Shown here: in pieces, positions 29,836-37,795 of the stretch
How the letters are laid out: each line of letters starts with the position of its first letter
Numbering within the stretch: position 1 is the stretch's first letter
NCBI GenBank assembly: GCA_021782365.1
Contig: JAJXVB010000002.1
Location: 177,306-241,305 of the forward strand
From: Pseudomonadota bacterium
Lineage (GTDB): Bacteria > Pseudomonadota > Gammaproteobacteria > Burkholderiales > Gallionellaceae
Direction: 5' to 3'
Length of the DNA stretch: 64,000 bases
The notes under the pieces: model-generated
Seen by the model: the letters and a program-made list of their open reading frames with translations, nothing else
Database searches by the model: none
Told to the model about the DNA's origin: nothing
Position numbers and translations under genes: made by a program

Positions 29836-31010
29836 ACATCAGAAAATATGTCGCTGCTACCGCACGCGAGGCGTTGAGGGATATCAGAAACGAACTGGGA
29901 GAAGATGCGGTCATCCTGTCGAATCGTCCGACTCCTCATGGCGTCGAGATCGTCGCGATGAACGGCGACGACATCGCTCATCTCTCGGATTCTGCAGCCA
30001 GGAAGGCGCCGGTAATTCAGCAGGCAAAGCCAGTTCAGCCTCCGGCAAAGGTTCAAGAGACCGGCCAGCAGCATTCCGAATCGGTGCTGCTTGGTGAAAT
30101 CAAGTCCATGCACAACAAATTGCAGCGGCAGATCGAATCGCTTTCGTGGAACCATGTGCAGCAACGCGATCCGCAGCGCGCAGCCCTGTTGCGCAGGCTC
30201 ATCAATGCGGGATTCAGCACGCTGCTTGCCCGCCAGCTTCTGGAGAAGCTTCCTTCAGGCGATGAAAAGGGGGAGCAATGGATAAAACAGGTGCTGAAGC
30301 GCAACTTGCGCGTCGCCCAAGCTGACGACGATATCGTGGCAAAGGGAGGCGCCTATGCGCTGATCGGCCCCACAGGTGTCGGCAAAACGACGACCACGGC
30401 CAAGCTTGCTGCGCGCGCCGTGGTGCGCTATGGCGCTGACAAGGTCGCACTCCTGACCACGGACAGTTACCGCATAGGCGCTTACGAGCAGCTCAAGATT
30501 TACGGAAAGATACTGGGGGTGGCGGTGCATGCGGTGAAGGGAGCGGATGATTTGCGCTTGACGCTATCCGCACTGCGCCACAAGCATCTGGTTCTGATCG
30601 ATACCGTGGGCATGGGGCAAAGAGACGAGCGTGTGGTGGAGCAGAACGAAATGTTCGACGAGGCAGGAGTCAAGCGGTTGCTTGTGCTCAATGCGACCAG
30701 CAGCGGGGATACGCTGGAGGATGTCGTGCGCATGTACCACAACAAGCAGGTGATAGGCTGCATTGCGACCAAGCTCGATGAGGCGGTCAATCTGGGTGGC
30801 GTGCTGGATGTCGTTCTGCGCCATCGGCTGATGATGCATTTCATCGCGAATGGGCAGCGGGTTCCTGAGGACCTTCATCCGGTCAACATCGATGTTTTGT
30901 TGCACCGTGCGTTCAAACCGACGGAGGAGAAATCGCCCTATAGCCTGGATGAGATGGATTTCCCGGCAGTCATGGCGGGTGTAAACAGCGAGGTGTCCTG
31001 TGCAGTTTGA
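29832..31010 (+). CDS. flhF: flagellar SRP-type GTPase FlhF
   Basis: This 392-residue GTPase belongs to the signal-recognition-particle family and sets the site and number of flagella. The N-terminal B domain (IRKYVAATAREALRDIRNELGEDAVILSNR) is basic and variable. The G domain carries G1 GPTGVGKTTTTAKL (from about residue 179), G3 DTVGMGQRD and G4 TKLDEAVNLG. All catalytic motifs are intact. It lies directly upstream of flhG, its usual activator, whose GTG start overlaps this gene by 11 bp. Confidence 0.96.
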   Translation: MNIRKYVAATAREALRDIRNELGEDAVILSNRPTPHGVEIVAMNGDDIAHLSDSAARKAPVIQQAKPVQPPAKVQETGQQHSESVLLGEIKSMHNKLQRQIESLSWNHVQQRDPQRAALLRRLINAGFSTLLARQLLEKLPSGDEKGEQWIKQVLKRNLRVAQADDDIVAKGGAYALIGPTGVGKTTTTAKLAARAVVRYGADKVALLTTDSYRIGAYEQLKIYGKILGVAVHAVKGADDLRLTLSALRHKHLVLIDTVGMGQRDERVVEQNEMFDEAGVKRLLVLNATSSGDTLEDVVRMYHNKQVIGCIATKLDEAVNLGGVLDVVLRHRLMMHFIANGQRVPEDLHPVNIDVLLHRAFKPTEEKSPYSLDEMDFPAVMAGVNSEVSCAV

Positions 31011-31917
31011 TATCCGTGCGCTAGACAGGGCGGTATCGGGTAAGTCGATGCCGCGGCTGGGAGTCGACGATCAGGCGGAAGGATTGCGCCGCATGCTGGT
31101 TTCCAACCAGACAGAGATTCTTGCGCTTGTGTCGGGAAGACGCGCTTCAGGGCGTACCAGCGTGACGCTTAATCTCGCAGCAGCCCTGAGCAAGGCAGGT
31201 CGAGACGTTTTGATACTCGATGAAAACCCTGCTCCTCATAACTTGACGGACAGTCTGGGATTGCTCGCACGCCTTGATCTCCTGGATGTGATCAGGGGAA
31301 AATGCCAGCTTGTGGACGCTGTCGTTGGCGCCTATGGTTGTTCGATATTGCCCACGGCAAGACTGATGCGCGCATTGCCCACGCTGAATGCTAACGAGCA
31401 GGGCCGCCTTGAGGAAATTCTGCTGGAAGCCGCAAACGGGGTGGATGTGATGCTGGTCGATGCGGCGATGCTGGACGAGACGACATCCCTTGCGCTTTCC
31501 CCGAACGTGCGCATGCTGGTGGTCATGGATGCGACTTCAAGCGGAATCACGCAAAACTATGCGATGATCAAGCGGCTTGCGCTGGAGCAGGCAAGGTCTC
31601 GCTTCGAAATACTGGTGAACAGGGTTGCCGATGAAAAGACGGCCAGGCTTGTTTATGGAAATATCGAGAAGGTTGCCAAAACGCATCTCGCTGTCGAGCT
31701 TGAATATATGGGATGCATTCCGCAGGATGATAGACTCAAGCGTTCGACGCAACTGGGGCGTGCGGTGGTTGAGGCATTTCCTGCCGCGGCTTCCGCAAAG
31801 TCTTGCATTGCGCTTTCGCAAAGCGCGCTGAACATGAAGAGTCAACAGGGCTTGCAAGGCATTTCGCAGATGATGAGGACTCTGATCGGGCAGTTGAGGC
31901 GACAGCATCTGGCGTAA
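31000..31917 (+). CDS. flhG: MinD-like ATPase FlhG/FleN with degenerate P-loop
   Basis: This 305-residue protein is in the flhG position and has the MinD-like fold with a helical C-terminus. The deviant Walker A motif, normally KGGVGKT, reads SGRRASGRTS at 45-54. Both the signature lysine (47) and the P-loop lysine (52) are arginine, and the downstream DADLG-type switch is replaced by DENPAPHN. The rest is clearly homologous, including the MinD-like VDAAM, VVMDATSSGITQNYAMIK and the FleN-like GCIPQDDRLKRSTQLGRAVVEAFP. FlhG normally stimulates FlhF and limits flagellar number. ATP binding here may be weak or lost. It starts at GTG inside the end of flhF. Confidence 0.88.
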   Translation: MQFDIRALDRAVSGKSMPRLGVDDQAEGLRRMLVSNQTEILALVSGRRASGRTSVTLNLAAALSKAGRDVLILDENPAPHNLTDSLGLLARLDLLDVIRGKCQLVDAVVGAYGCSILPTARLMRALPTLNANEQGRLEEILLEAANGVDVMLVDAAMLDETTSLALSPNVRMLVVMDATSSGITQNYAMIKRLALEQARSRFEILVNRVADEKTARLVYGNIEKVAKTHLAVELEYMGCIPQDDRLKRSTQLGRAVVEAFPAAASAKSCIALSQSALNMKSQQGLQGISQMMRTLIGQLRRQHLA

Positions 31918-31969
31918 TCCTCGAGGACGATCTGGATATAAATTGCTCTAGGATTTATGATTAGCCATT

Positions 31970-32680
31970 ATGTATAACGCATCCGGATTGCAGGATAAAG
32001 ATCAGTGCCTGAGGGAATTTGCCCCCATGGTCAAACGTCTTGCCCATCAGATGATGAGCAGGTTGCCTTATAGCGTCCAGATAGACGACATCATTCAGGC
32101 GGGCATGATGGGGCTGCTTGATGCTGCAAGCCGGTACGACGAAATACACGGCGCACAGTTTGAAACCTATGCGACACAGCGCATACGCGGCGCGATGCTG
32201 GATGAGCTGCGCAGTGCGGACTGGTTGCCGCGCGGCTTGCGGCGCGACATGCGGCTCATCGAGCAATCGGTCAGCCGTTTGCAGCAGAAATTGGGGCGTC
32301 CGCCCAACGAAACCGAGATTGCCAGGGAACTGAATGTCAGCCTTGCGGAATACCAACAGATGCTGCAGGATGCGCGAGGTGCGCAGCTGATTTATTATGA
32401 AGACTTCCAGGATGAGGACCATGACGATTTCTTCGAGCGCTTTGAATTCTCCAACGATGTCGACCCTCAGGCATTGCTTTCCGATGAGCGTTTCAAAACC
32501 GAATTGACCGGCGCGATAGACCGCTTGCCTGAGAGAGAGCGCATGCTGATGGGCATGATCTATGAACAGGAGATGAATTTGCGGGAAATCGGCGAGGTGT
32601 TCGGCGTCAGCGAGTCCAGGGTTTCCCAACTCCACAGTCAGGCCGTTGCCCGTTTGCGCGCTGCATTGAAAGGATATTGA
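31970..32680 (+). CDS. fliA: flagellar sigma factor 28 FliA
   Basis: This 236-residue sigma factor directs late flagellar transcription. Region 2 (PYSVQIDDIIQAGMMGLLDAASRYDE, FETYATQRIRGAMLDELRSADW), region 3 (RLQQKLGRPPNETEIARELNVSLAEYQQML) and region 4 (RLPERERMLMGMIYEQEMNLREIGEVFGVSESRVSQLHSQAVARLR) are all present. Its promoters are recognisable at four sites in the window. The anti-sigma factor FlgM is encoded 2.3 kb downstream on the other strand. The stop overlaps the start of motC. Confidence 0.97.
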   Translation: MYNASGLQDKDQCLREFAPMVKRLAHQMMSRLPYSVQIDDIIQAGMMGLLDAASRYDEIHGAQFETYATQRIRGAMLDELRSADWLPRGLRRDMRLIEQSVSRLQQKLGRPPNETEIARELNVSLAEYQQMLQDARGAQLIYYEDFQDEDHDDFFERFEFSNDVDPQALLSDERFKTELTGAIDRLPERERMLMGMIYEQEMNLREIGEVFGVSESRVSQLHSQAVARLRAALKGY

Positions 32681-33423
32681 TGGACAGGCTGACCCTGTTG
32701 GGCTTGGTGATTGCGTTGACGGGCATCCTGCTTTCGCAAGTCATAGAGGGGAGCAATCTTTCCATTCTGCTTCAGGGCACCGCATTCCTGATCGTTTTCT
32801 TCGGCACACTGGGTGCGGTGATGGTGCAAAGCTCAAGGAAAGTTTTCCTGATGGCCATCGAGATGGTCCGCTGGGCTTTTTTTGACCCCAAGATTTCAGG
32901 ACAGGAGTCGATAGACCAGCTGACGGCATGGAGTACGCTGGCGCGCAAGGAAGGAATGCTGGCGCTTGAGCAGTATATTCCGGGCATCTCCGATCCTTTT
33001 CTGAAAAAAGGGGTGCAATTGCTGGTGGATGGCCATAACGCGGAGAAAATTCGCGAAGTGCTGGAAATCGACATCAACTCATGGGAGCAGCTGCGCTGGC
33101 AGGCCGCAAGGGTATGGGAGGCTGCGGCTGGCTATTCTCCCACCATAGGCATCATAGGCGCGGTGCTGGGATTGATGCATGTGATGCAGAACCTGTCGGA
33201 GCCCAGCAAACTCGGGGGAGGGATTGCGGTTGCGTTTGTCGCAACCATATATGGCGTGGCGTTTGCAAACCTCTTGTTTCTGCCAATCGCAAACAAGCTA
33301 AAGGGCATCATCATGCAGCAGACACAAATGCGGGGCATGATAGTCGATGGCTTGGGCTCGATTGCAAACGGCGAGAATCCCCGCTACATCGAGTTCAAAT
33401 TGCAAAGTTATCTGGATCAGTGA
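32680..33423 (+). CDS. motC: second flagellar stator protein, MotA/MotC-like
   Basis: This 247-residue MotA-family protein (MDRLTLLGLVIALTGILLSQVIEG) is shorter and quite distinct from the MotA at 3691. The C-terminal membrane pair contains GYSPTIGIIGAVLGLMHVMQNL and AVAFVATIYGVAFANLLFLPIANKL. Bacteria with two stator sets (MotAB plus MotCD, as in Pseudomonas) use them for different load or viscosity conditions. The ATG at 32680 overlaps the fliA stop, so translation is coupled. The symbol motC follows Pseudomonas usage. Ion specificity cannot be assigned with confidence. Confidence 0.9.
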   Translation: MDRLTLLGLVIALTGILLSQVIEGSNLSILLQGTAFLIVFFGTLGAVMVQSSRKVFLMAIEMVRWAFFDPKISGQESIDQLTAWSTLARKEGMLALEQYIPGISDPFLKKGVQLLVDGHNAEKIREVLEIDINSWEQLRWQAARVWEAAAGYSPTIGIIGAVLGLMHVMQNLSEPSKLGGGIAVAFVATIYGVAFANLLFLPIANKLKGIIMQQTQMRGMIVDGLGSIANGENPRYIEFKLQSYLDQ

Positions 33424-34190
33424 TGGCTGCTCGACGCAAACGGGAAGAGCACGACAATCACGATCGCTGGTTGATCTCTTATGCCGATTTCGTGACGCTA
33501 CTGTTTGCCTTCTTCGTAGTGATGTATGCGATTTCATCGGTCAATGAAGAAAAATACAAAACCTTCAGCAATTCCCTGAGCCAGGCCTTCAGCCAGCAGC
33601 CGGGTTCAACTGCGAGCATCAGCAAGCCTTCATTGCAGTCGTTGGTCGATAAGCGCGATGCGCGCCTGGCAGCTCAACAGCGTCAAGCCAGGGAAGAAAT
33701 GCAGGCGGTGGAGGAGAATCTTCAGAAGGCGCTGGGCCCCGAGATTGCTGATGGCCAGATCGGCCTGCGCAAGTCTTCTCGCGGCATGGAAGTCGACATC
33801 AGCGCCAGTGCGCTGTTCAACGAGGGAGATGACAAACTGCAGGGAGATGCAAAACAGACCCTGCAAAAGCTGGCTCAGGTGCTGAGCAAGGAAAACAAGG
33901 CTATCGAGGTGGAAGGGCATACTGACAATGTGCCGATCAAGAACGCGAAGTTCCCGTCAAACTGGGAATTGTCCTCCGGGCGAGCAGGCAGCGTGGTCAG
34001 GACTCTGGCCGCATATGGTGTGCCGGAAAGTCGGATGACGGCGGTAGGAATGGCGGCAAATCAGCCAGTCGTGCCCAATGATACGCCGGAACATCGCGCA
34101 CAGAATCGGCGGGTTTCGATCACGATATTGTCACCGAAGTTTGATCGGTCGAGTCAGGGTATGCAGACCCCTGAGGCAAGAGGCAACTAA
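33423..34190 (+). CDS. motD: second flagellar stator protein, MotB/MotD-like
   Basis: This 255-residue partner of MotC has a short N-terminus, a membrane helix (WLISYADFVTLLFAFFVVMYAIS) with the ion-binding Asp22, and a periplasmic OmpA-like domain (IEVEGHTDNVPIKNAKFPSNWELSSGRAGSVVRTL; HRAQNRRVSITIL). The ATG at 33423 overlaps the motC stop by one base. An upstream reading-frame extension is only the shadow of motC. Its 3' end overlaps the convergent flgN gene by 4 bp. Confidence 0.92.
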   Translation: MAARRKREEHDNHDRWLISYADFVTLLFAFFVVMYAISSVNEEKYKTFSNSLSQAFSQQPGSTASISKPSLQSLVDKRDARLAAQQRQAREEMQAVEENLQKALGPEIADGQIGLRKSSRGMEVDISASALFNEGDDKLQGDAKQTLQKLAQVLSKENKAIEVEGHTDNVPIKNAKFPSNWELSSGRAGSVVRTLAAYGVPESRMTAVGMAANQPVVPNDTPEHRAQNRRVSITILSPKFDRSSQGMQTPEARGN

Positions 34191-34657
34191 CCCAAGCCCA
34201 GCGTTCTTCCGCTGCCCGTTGAGAAACTGGTCTGTCCGTTCGGGCCGTACAGATTAGCCTGGTTGACCGCACGGCTCAAGGCACCGATCAGTTGCTGATT
34301 GTGGCGCAGTTTGAGCTGTATCAGCTCGCCATTGATGCGGTTCAATTCGTGCGCCTGATCACCCAGGATGCGTATGCTTTGCCATAGATTGAGGCCTTCC
34401 TTGCTGTTTTTTTCCAGCCAGTTCTGGATATTTTTGGCGGTGAGTTCGGGAATCAAGGCTTGCAGGAGGCTGTGGCGCGTTTCTGCGATCTTGTTGATCT
34501 TTACGGCATGGGTTGATTTCTTTTCTGCAAGCTCAAGAAGATTATCCGTGCTGAATTCTGTCAGCATCTTCTGTTCCTTCTGGAGCAGAGAAACGAAACT
34601 TTGAAGGGATGCTTGCTCTTCTTTCAGGGCGGCCAAGAGATTGGCAAGCTGCGTCAT
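34187..34657 (-). CDS. flgN: FlgK/FlgL export chaperone FlgN
   Basis: This 156-residue helical protein escorts the hook-filament junction proteins FlgK and FlgL to the export gate. Family marks are the coiled LLAALKEEQASLQSFVSLLQKEQKML start, NGELIQLKLRHNQQLIGAL, and the C-terminal NQANLYGPNGQTSFSTGSGRTLG. The start codon overlaps the flgM stop (ATGA). Both cargo genes lie at 47373-50481. Confidence 0.93.
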   Translation of the reverse strand: MTQLANLLAALKEEQASLQSFVSLLQKEQKMLTEFSTDNLLELAEKKSTHAVKINKIAETRHSLLQALIPELTAKNIQNWLEKNSKEGLNLWQSIRILGDQAHELNRINGELIQLKLRHNQQLIGALSRAVNQANLYGPNGQTSFSTGSGRTLGLG

Positions 34658-34959
34658 GCTTGGCTGTTTTTGATCAGATCATGAACAGACTGAATCAGGC
34701 GATCCGCCACCACGCTCGAGTTGACCTTGAAGTTGCCATTGCTGATGGCCTGTTTGATTTGCGCAACCTTGTTCGCATCGACGATGGGCGAATTCGCCAT
34801 GCTCGCCTGCATGCTGGATATCTGGGGGGAATTCGAACCCAGAGAGACGCTGGTGCCGGACTGCTGCGGTGCAGGGTTGCTCTTTGCGTTGCTTGCGCGC
34901 GAGGCTGCAGCTCCTGGAATTCCGGTACTGGCTGTATTGGATGGCTTCTCGATTTTCAT
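34654..34959 (-). CDS. flgM: anti-sigma-28 factor FlgM
   Basis: This 101-residue largely unstructured protein binds FliA until the hook is finished, then is exported. The N-terminal signal-like region (MKIEKPSNTASTGIP) and the C-terminal sigma-binding part (SIVDANKVAQIKQAISNGNFKVNSSVVADRLIQSV) match the family. The ATG at 34959 behind AGAGGA is preferred to a TTG at 34977. It is transcribed from its own sigma-28 promoter (35003-35029), giving feedback control. In many relatives flgM is co-transcribed with flgA, but here 4.1 kb of unrelated genes separates them. Confidence 0.93.
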   Translation of the reverse strand: MKIEKPSNTASTGIPGAAASRASNAKSNPAPQQSGTSVSLGSNSPQISSMQASMANSPIVDANKVAQIKQAISNGNFKVNSSVVADRLIQSVHDLIKNSQA

Positions 34960-34977
34960 GATGATCCTCTTGCTCAA

Positions 34978-35174
34978 GCGGTAATTCGCGGCCTTGTTTG
35001 CTTTATCGGAAAGTCCTGAAAAAACTTTAGCATCATTTGGAGCTATTTTTGGGCGGCTTCATTGTAGCATGAAGAACAGCAGACGAATAACCGGGCATTT
35101 TGCGCCTTGTTTCAAGGAAAAGAGCAGGCTCATGTGTGCTAATCTTGAGCCTACCTTACCGTGGAGCGCATATT
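34978..35174. other. flgM-decarboxylase divergent intergenic region
   Basis: On the minus strand this region holds the flgM sigma-28 promoter. On the plus strand an extended -10 (TGCTAATCT, ending at 35145) without an obvious -35 could drive the metabolic cassette. A small hairpin (CCTTG and CAAGG around TTT) lies at 35105-35117. Confidence 0.4.
35003..35029 (-). promoter_or_regulatory. sigma-28 (FliA) promoter for flgM-flgN
   Basis: Read on the minus strand it is TAAAGTTT (35029-35022), 11 bp, then TCCGATAA (35010-35003): one mismatch from the full consensus. It lies 44 bp upstream of the flgM start. Confidence 0.8.
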
Positions 35175-36596
35175 TTGGAAACATCAGGGGAAACGCTGGA
35201 CCCTCAAGACTGGCAGGTATTCCGGCGGCAAAGCCATCGCATGCTGGATGACATGCTCGATTATACCGAGTATCTGCGCAACCGACCGGTCTGGCAGCCT
35301 ATTCCGCAAGAGGTTCGAGATTTGTTCCAGAAACCCATGCCGATAAAATCTGGCGACATGGCTGAAATTCATGCGATGTTCATGCAGAATGTGCTGCCCT
35401 ATGCGATAGGCAATGCGCATCCCGGCTTCATGGGCTGGGTTCATGGGGGGGGCACGCCGGTCGGCATGATGGCGGAGATGCTCTCGGCTGGTCTCAACGC
35501 CAATCTTGGCGGACGGGACCAGATTCCGGTTGAAGTCGAGAGGCAGATGCTGCGCTGGGTAAGGGAGATCTTTGCGTTTCCGGATACGGCAAGCGGGCTT
35601 TTCGTCACCGGAACTTCCATGGCCAACTTCATCAGCGTGCTGGTTGCGCGCACCGCAGCGCTGGGAACAGCTGTGCGCGAAACAGGCTTGTACTTGGAAC
35701 ATGGCCTTGTCGCGTATGCTTCGGCCAGCGCGCATGTCAGCATCGCACAGGCGCTGGATATGGCGGGCTTGGGTACGTCTGCGCTGCGCAAGGTGGCGCT
35801 GGATGAAAATTTCAGGATGGATGTGAATGCACTCGAAGCGGCCATCAGGCGGGACTTAGAGGCTGGCCTCAGGCCATTCATGATCGCAGCGACGGCGGGT
35901 TCGGTGGATGTCGGGGCGATCGATCCTATAGATGAGATCGCCGAACTCGCAAAGCGTTATCAATTATGGCTGCATGTGGACGGGGCATACGGTGCGCTGG
36001 GGATGTTGTCGGAGGAGATCAGGCCTATGCTTAAAGGCATGGAGCGCGCCGATTCCATCGCATTCGATTTCCACAAGTGGGGACAGGTTCCCTACGATGC
36101 AGGATTCGTGCTGGTGAAGGACGGTGAGTTGCATCGCAGCACCTTTGCCTCACCCGCGGCCTATCTTCAGCGTGAAACGCGCGGCATGGCGGCTGGCTCT
36201 CCCTGGCCTTGCGACTTTGGTCCCGATCTCTCTAGGAGCTTCAGGGCGCTGAAAACCTGGTTCACGCTCGAAGTCTATGGAACAGAAAAACTGGGGCGAT
36301 CGATTTCCAATACCTGCGCGCTGGCGCAGTATCTGAAACAATGCATCGAAGCTTCTCCGATGCTTGAATTGATGGCTCCGGTTGCGTTGAACATTGTATG
36401 CTTCCGCTACCGTGGGGATGACAAGATCAATGCGGACATCGTCGTTGGTCTCCAGGAATCCGGCATCGCGGCGCCTTCGACCACAAAGATAAATGGACGG
36501 CTTGCGATTCGCGCGGCCATCGTCAATCACCGCACCGAACGACGCGATGTCGATGCGTTGGTGAATGCGGTGATTGAACTGGGAGGAAAGTTATGA
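35175..36596 (+). CDS. PLP-dependent (group II) amino acid decarboxylase-like protein
   Basis: This protein of about 473 residues is a fold-type-I PLP enzyme of the aromatic/diaminobutyrate/glutamate decarboxylase group. NAHPGFMGWVHGGGTPVGMMAEML is the substrate-side segment, LHVDGAYG provides the aspartate to the pyridine nitrogen, and the Schiff-base lysine is in AFDFHKWGQVPYDAGF. It would decarboxylate an amino acid to an amine; the substrate is unknown. The start chosen is TTG 35175 with GGAG 8 nt upstream. A TTG at 35100 lacks a ribosome binding site. Its stop overlaps the next start by 4 bp. It is not a flagellar gene and has no known motility role. Confidence 0.85.
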   Translation: METSGETLDPQDWQVFRRQSHRMLDDMLDYTEYLRNRPVWQPIPQEVRDLFQKPMPIKSGDMAEIHAMFMQNVLPYAIGNAHPGFMGWVHGGGTPVGMMAEMLSAGLNANLGGRDQIPVEVERQMLRWVREIFAFPDTASGLFVTGTSMANFISVLVARTAALGTAVRETGLYLEHGLVAYASASAHVSIAQALDMAGLGTSALRKVALDENFRMDVNALEAAIRRDLEAGLRPFMIAATAGSVDVGAIDPIDEIAELAKRYQLWLHVDGAYGALGMLSEEIRPMLKGMERADSIAFDFHKWGQVPYDAGFVLVKDGELHRSTFASPAAYLQRETRGMAAGSPWPCDFGPDLSRSFRALKTWFTLEVYGTEKLGRSISNTCALAQYLKQCIEASPMLELMAPVALNIVCFRYRGDDKINADIVVGLQESGIAAPSTTKINGRLAIRAAIVNHRTERRDVDALVNAVIELGGKL

Positions 36597-37795
36597 GTGA
36601 AGCGGAAAAGGAGCTGATCGGACTCGCGCGCTTGTTGCGCATGACGATCGAAGGTCATGACATGGGATCCCTTGGCATGAAGCTGATCGCGCGCGCGGGG
36701 GAACAACCAGCTGATGCCTGTGCGCTGATGGACCTTGCGACGATACTGCAGCTCAGAGGGGAACGGGAGCTTGGATTGAACATACAGCGCCAAGCATTGT
36801 CGATGCAACAGATTTACGCGGTTACCGGCGCCTCTCCTGAAAAGGCGGAAATCAGGGTGCTTTTGCTCATGAGCGAGGGCGATCTGATGGCCAATTCTCC
36901 GATCGAATGCCTGATAGAAAACAAGAATGCTTCCTTGCATATCGTATATGTGACGGATAAATTGGGCATGCCAGATTCCTTGCCTGAACACGATTTGCTT
37001 TTCGTTGCGATCGCCGAGTCTGAAAAAAACAATCCCATTCTCAAGAAAGTGTCAGAAAGAATTGCCTCATGGCCCGTACCCGTACTCAATAATCCCATGC
37101 ACATCGCCGCGCTATCGAGGGATAATTGCGCGGTCTTGCTGAAAGATATCCCAGGGCTCGACATGCCTCAAACGGTGAAGCTTGATCGGGATGGCCTTGA
37201 AAGGCTATCGGCCAATGATCTTGCGATCAAGGATGTGCTGGGAGGAGGGGGCTATCCGGTATTGATCCGGCCTGTCGATTCGCATGCCGGAAATGAACTT
37301 GAGAAGATAGCTGATGTGGCCGGGATAAGGCGCTATCTCGCTTCCTCGGATTCCACCGAATTCTATGTTTCGCGCTTTGTGGACTACAGAAAGGCGGACG
37401 GACAATTCCGCAAATACCGCATCGTGCTGATAGCGGGCCGCCCCTATATCTGCCACATGGCCATCTCTTCTTACTGGATGATTCATTATGCAAATGCAGG
37501 CATGAATGAGAGTGCAGAGAAAAGGGATGAGGAAGCGCGCTTCATGGAAGGATTCGATGAATTTGCATCCCGTCATGCGACAGCATTCAAGGCGATCAAT
37601 GAAAAAATCGGGCTGGACTATCTGGGCATAGACTGCGCCGAAACAGTGGATGGACGCCTCCTGATCTTCGAAGCAGACAGCTGCATGATCGTACATGCGC
37701 TAGACCCCGTCGATCTCTATGGCTACAAGCAAAAACCGATAAACCGCCTCTTCGATGCCTTCTATGAGATGCTGCTCGATGCCAAGGGCACTTAA
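36593..37795 (+). CDS. TPR-like/ATP-grasp ligase of unknown substrate
   Basis: This 400-residue protein has an N-terminal TPR-like helical segment (about 1-80; ACALMDLATILQLRGERELGLNIQRQAL), a middle domain and a RimK/glutathione-synthase-like ATP-grasp domain. Visible parts are VPVLNNPMHIAALSRDN, GYPVLIRPVDSHAGNEL, FVDYRKADGQFRKYRIVLIAGRPYICHMAIS and LDYLGIDCAETVDGRLLIFEADSCMIVHALDP. The last contains the metal-binding glutamate. ATP-grasp enzymes join a carboxylate to an amine or thiol. Start ATG overlaps the decarboxylase stop. I know no characterised homologue with this architecture. Confidence 0.82.
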   Translation: MSEAEKELIGLARLLRMTIEGHDMGSLGMKLIARAGEQPADACALMDLATILQLRGERELGLNIQRQALSMQQIYAVTGASPEKAEIRVLLLMSEGDLMANSPIECLIENKNASLHIVYVTDKLGMPDSLPEHDLLFVAIAESEKNNPILKKVSERIASWPVPVLNNPMHIAALSRDNCAVLLKDIPGLDMPQTVKLDRDGLERLSANDLAIKDVLGGGGYPVLIRPVDSHAGNELEKIADVAGIRRYLASSDSTEFYVSRFVDYRKADGQFRKYRIVLIAGRPYICHMAISSYWMIHYANAGMNESAEKRDEEARFMEGFDEFASRHATAFKAINEKIGLDYLGIDCAETVDGRLLIFEADSCMIVHALDPVDLYGYKQKPINRLFDAFYEMLLDAKGT

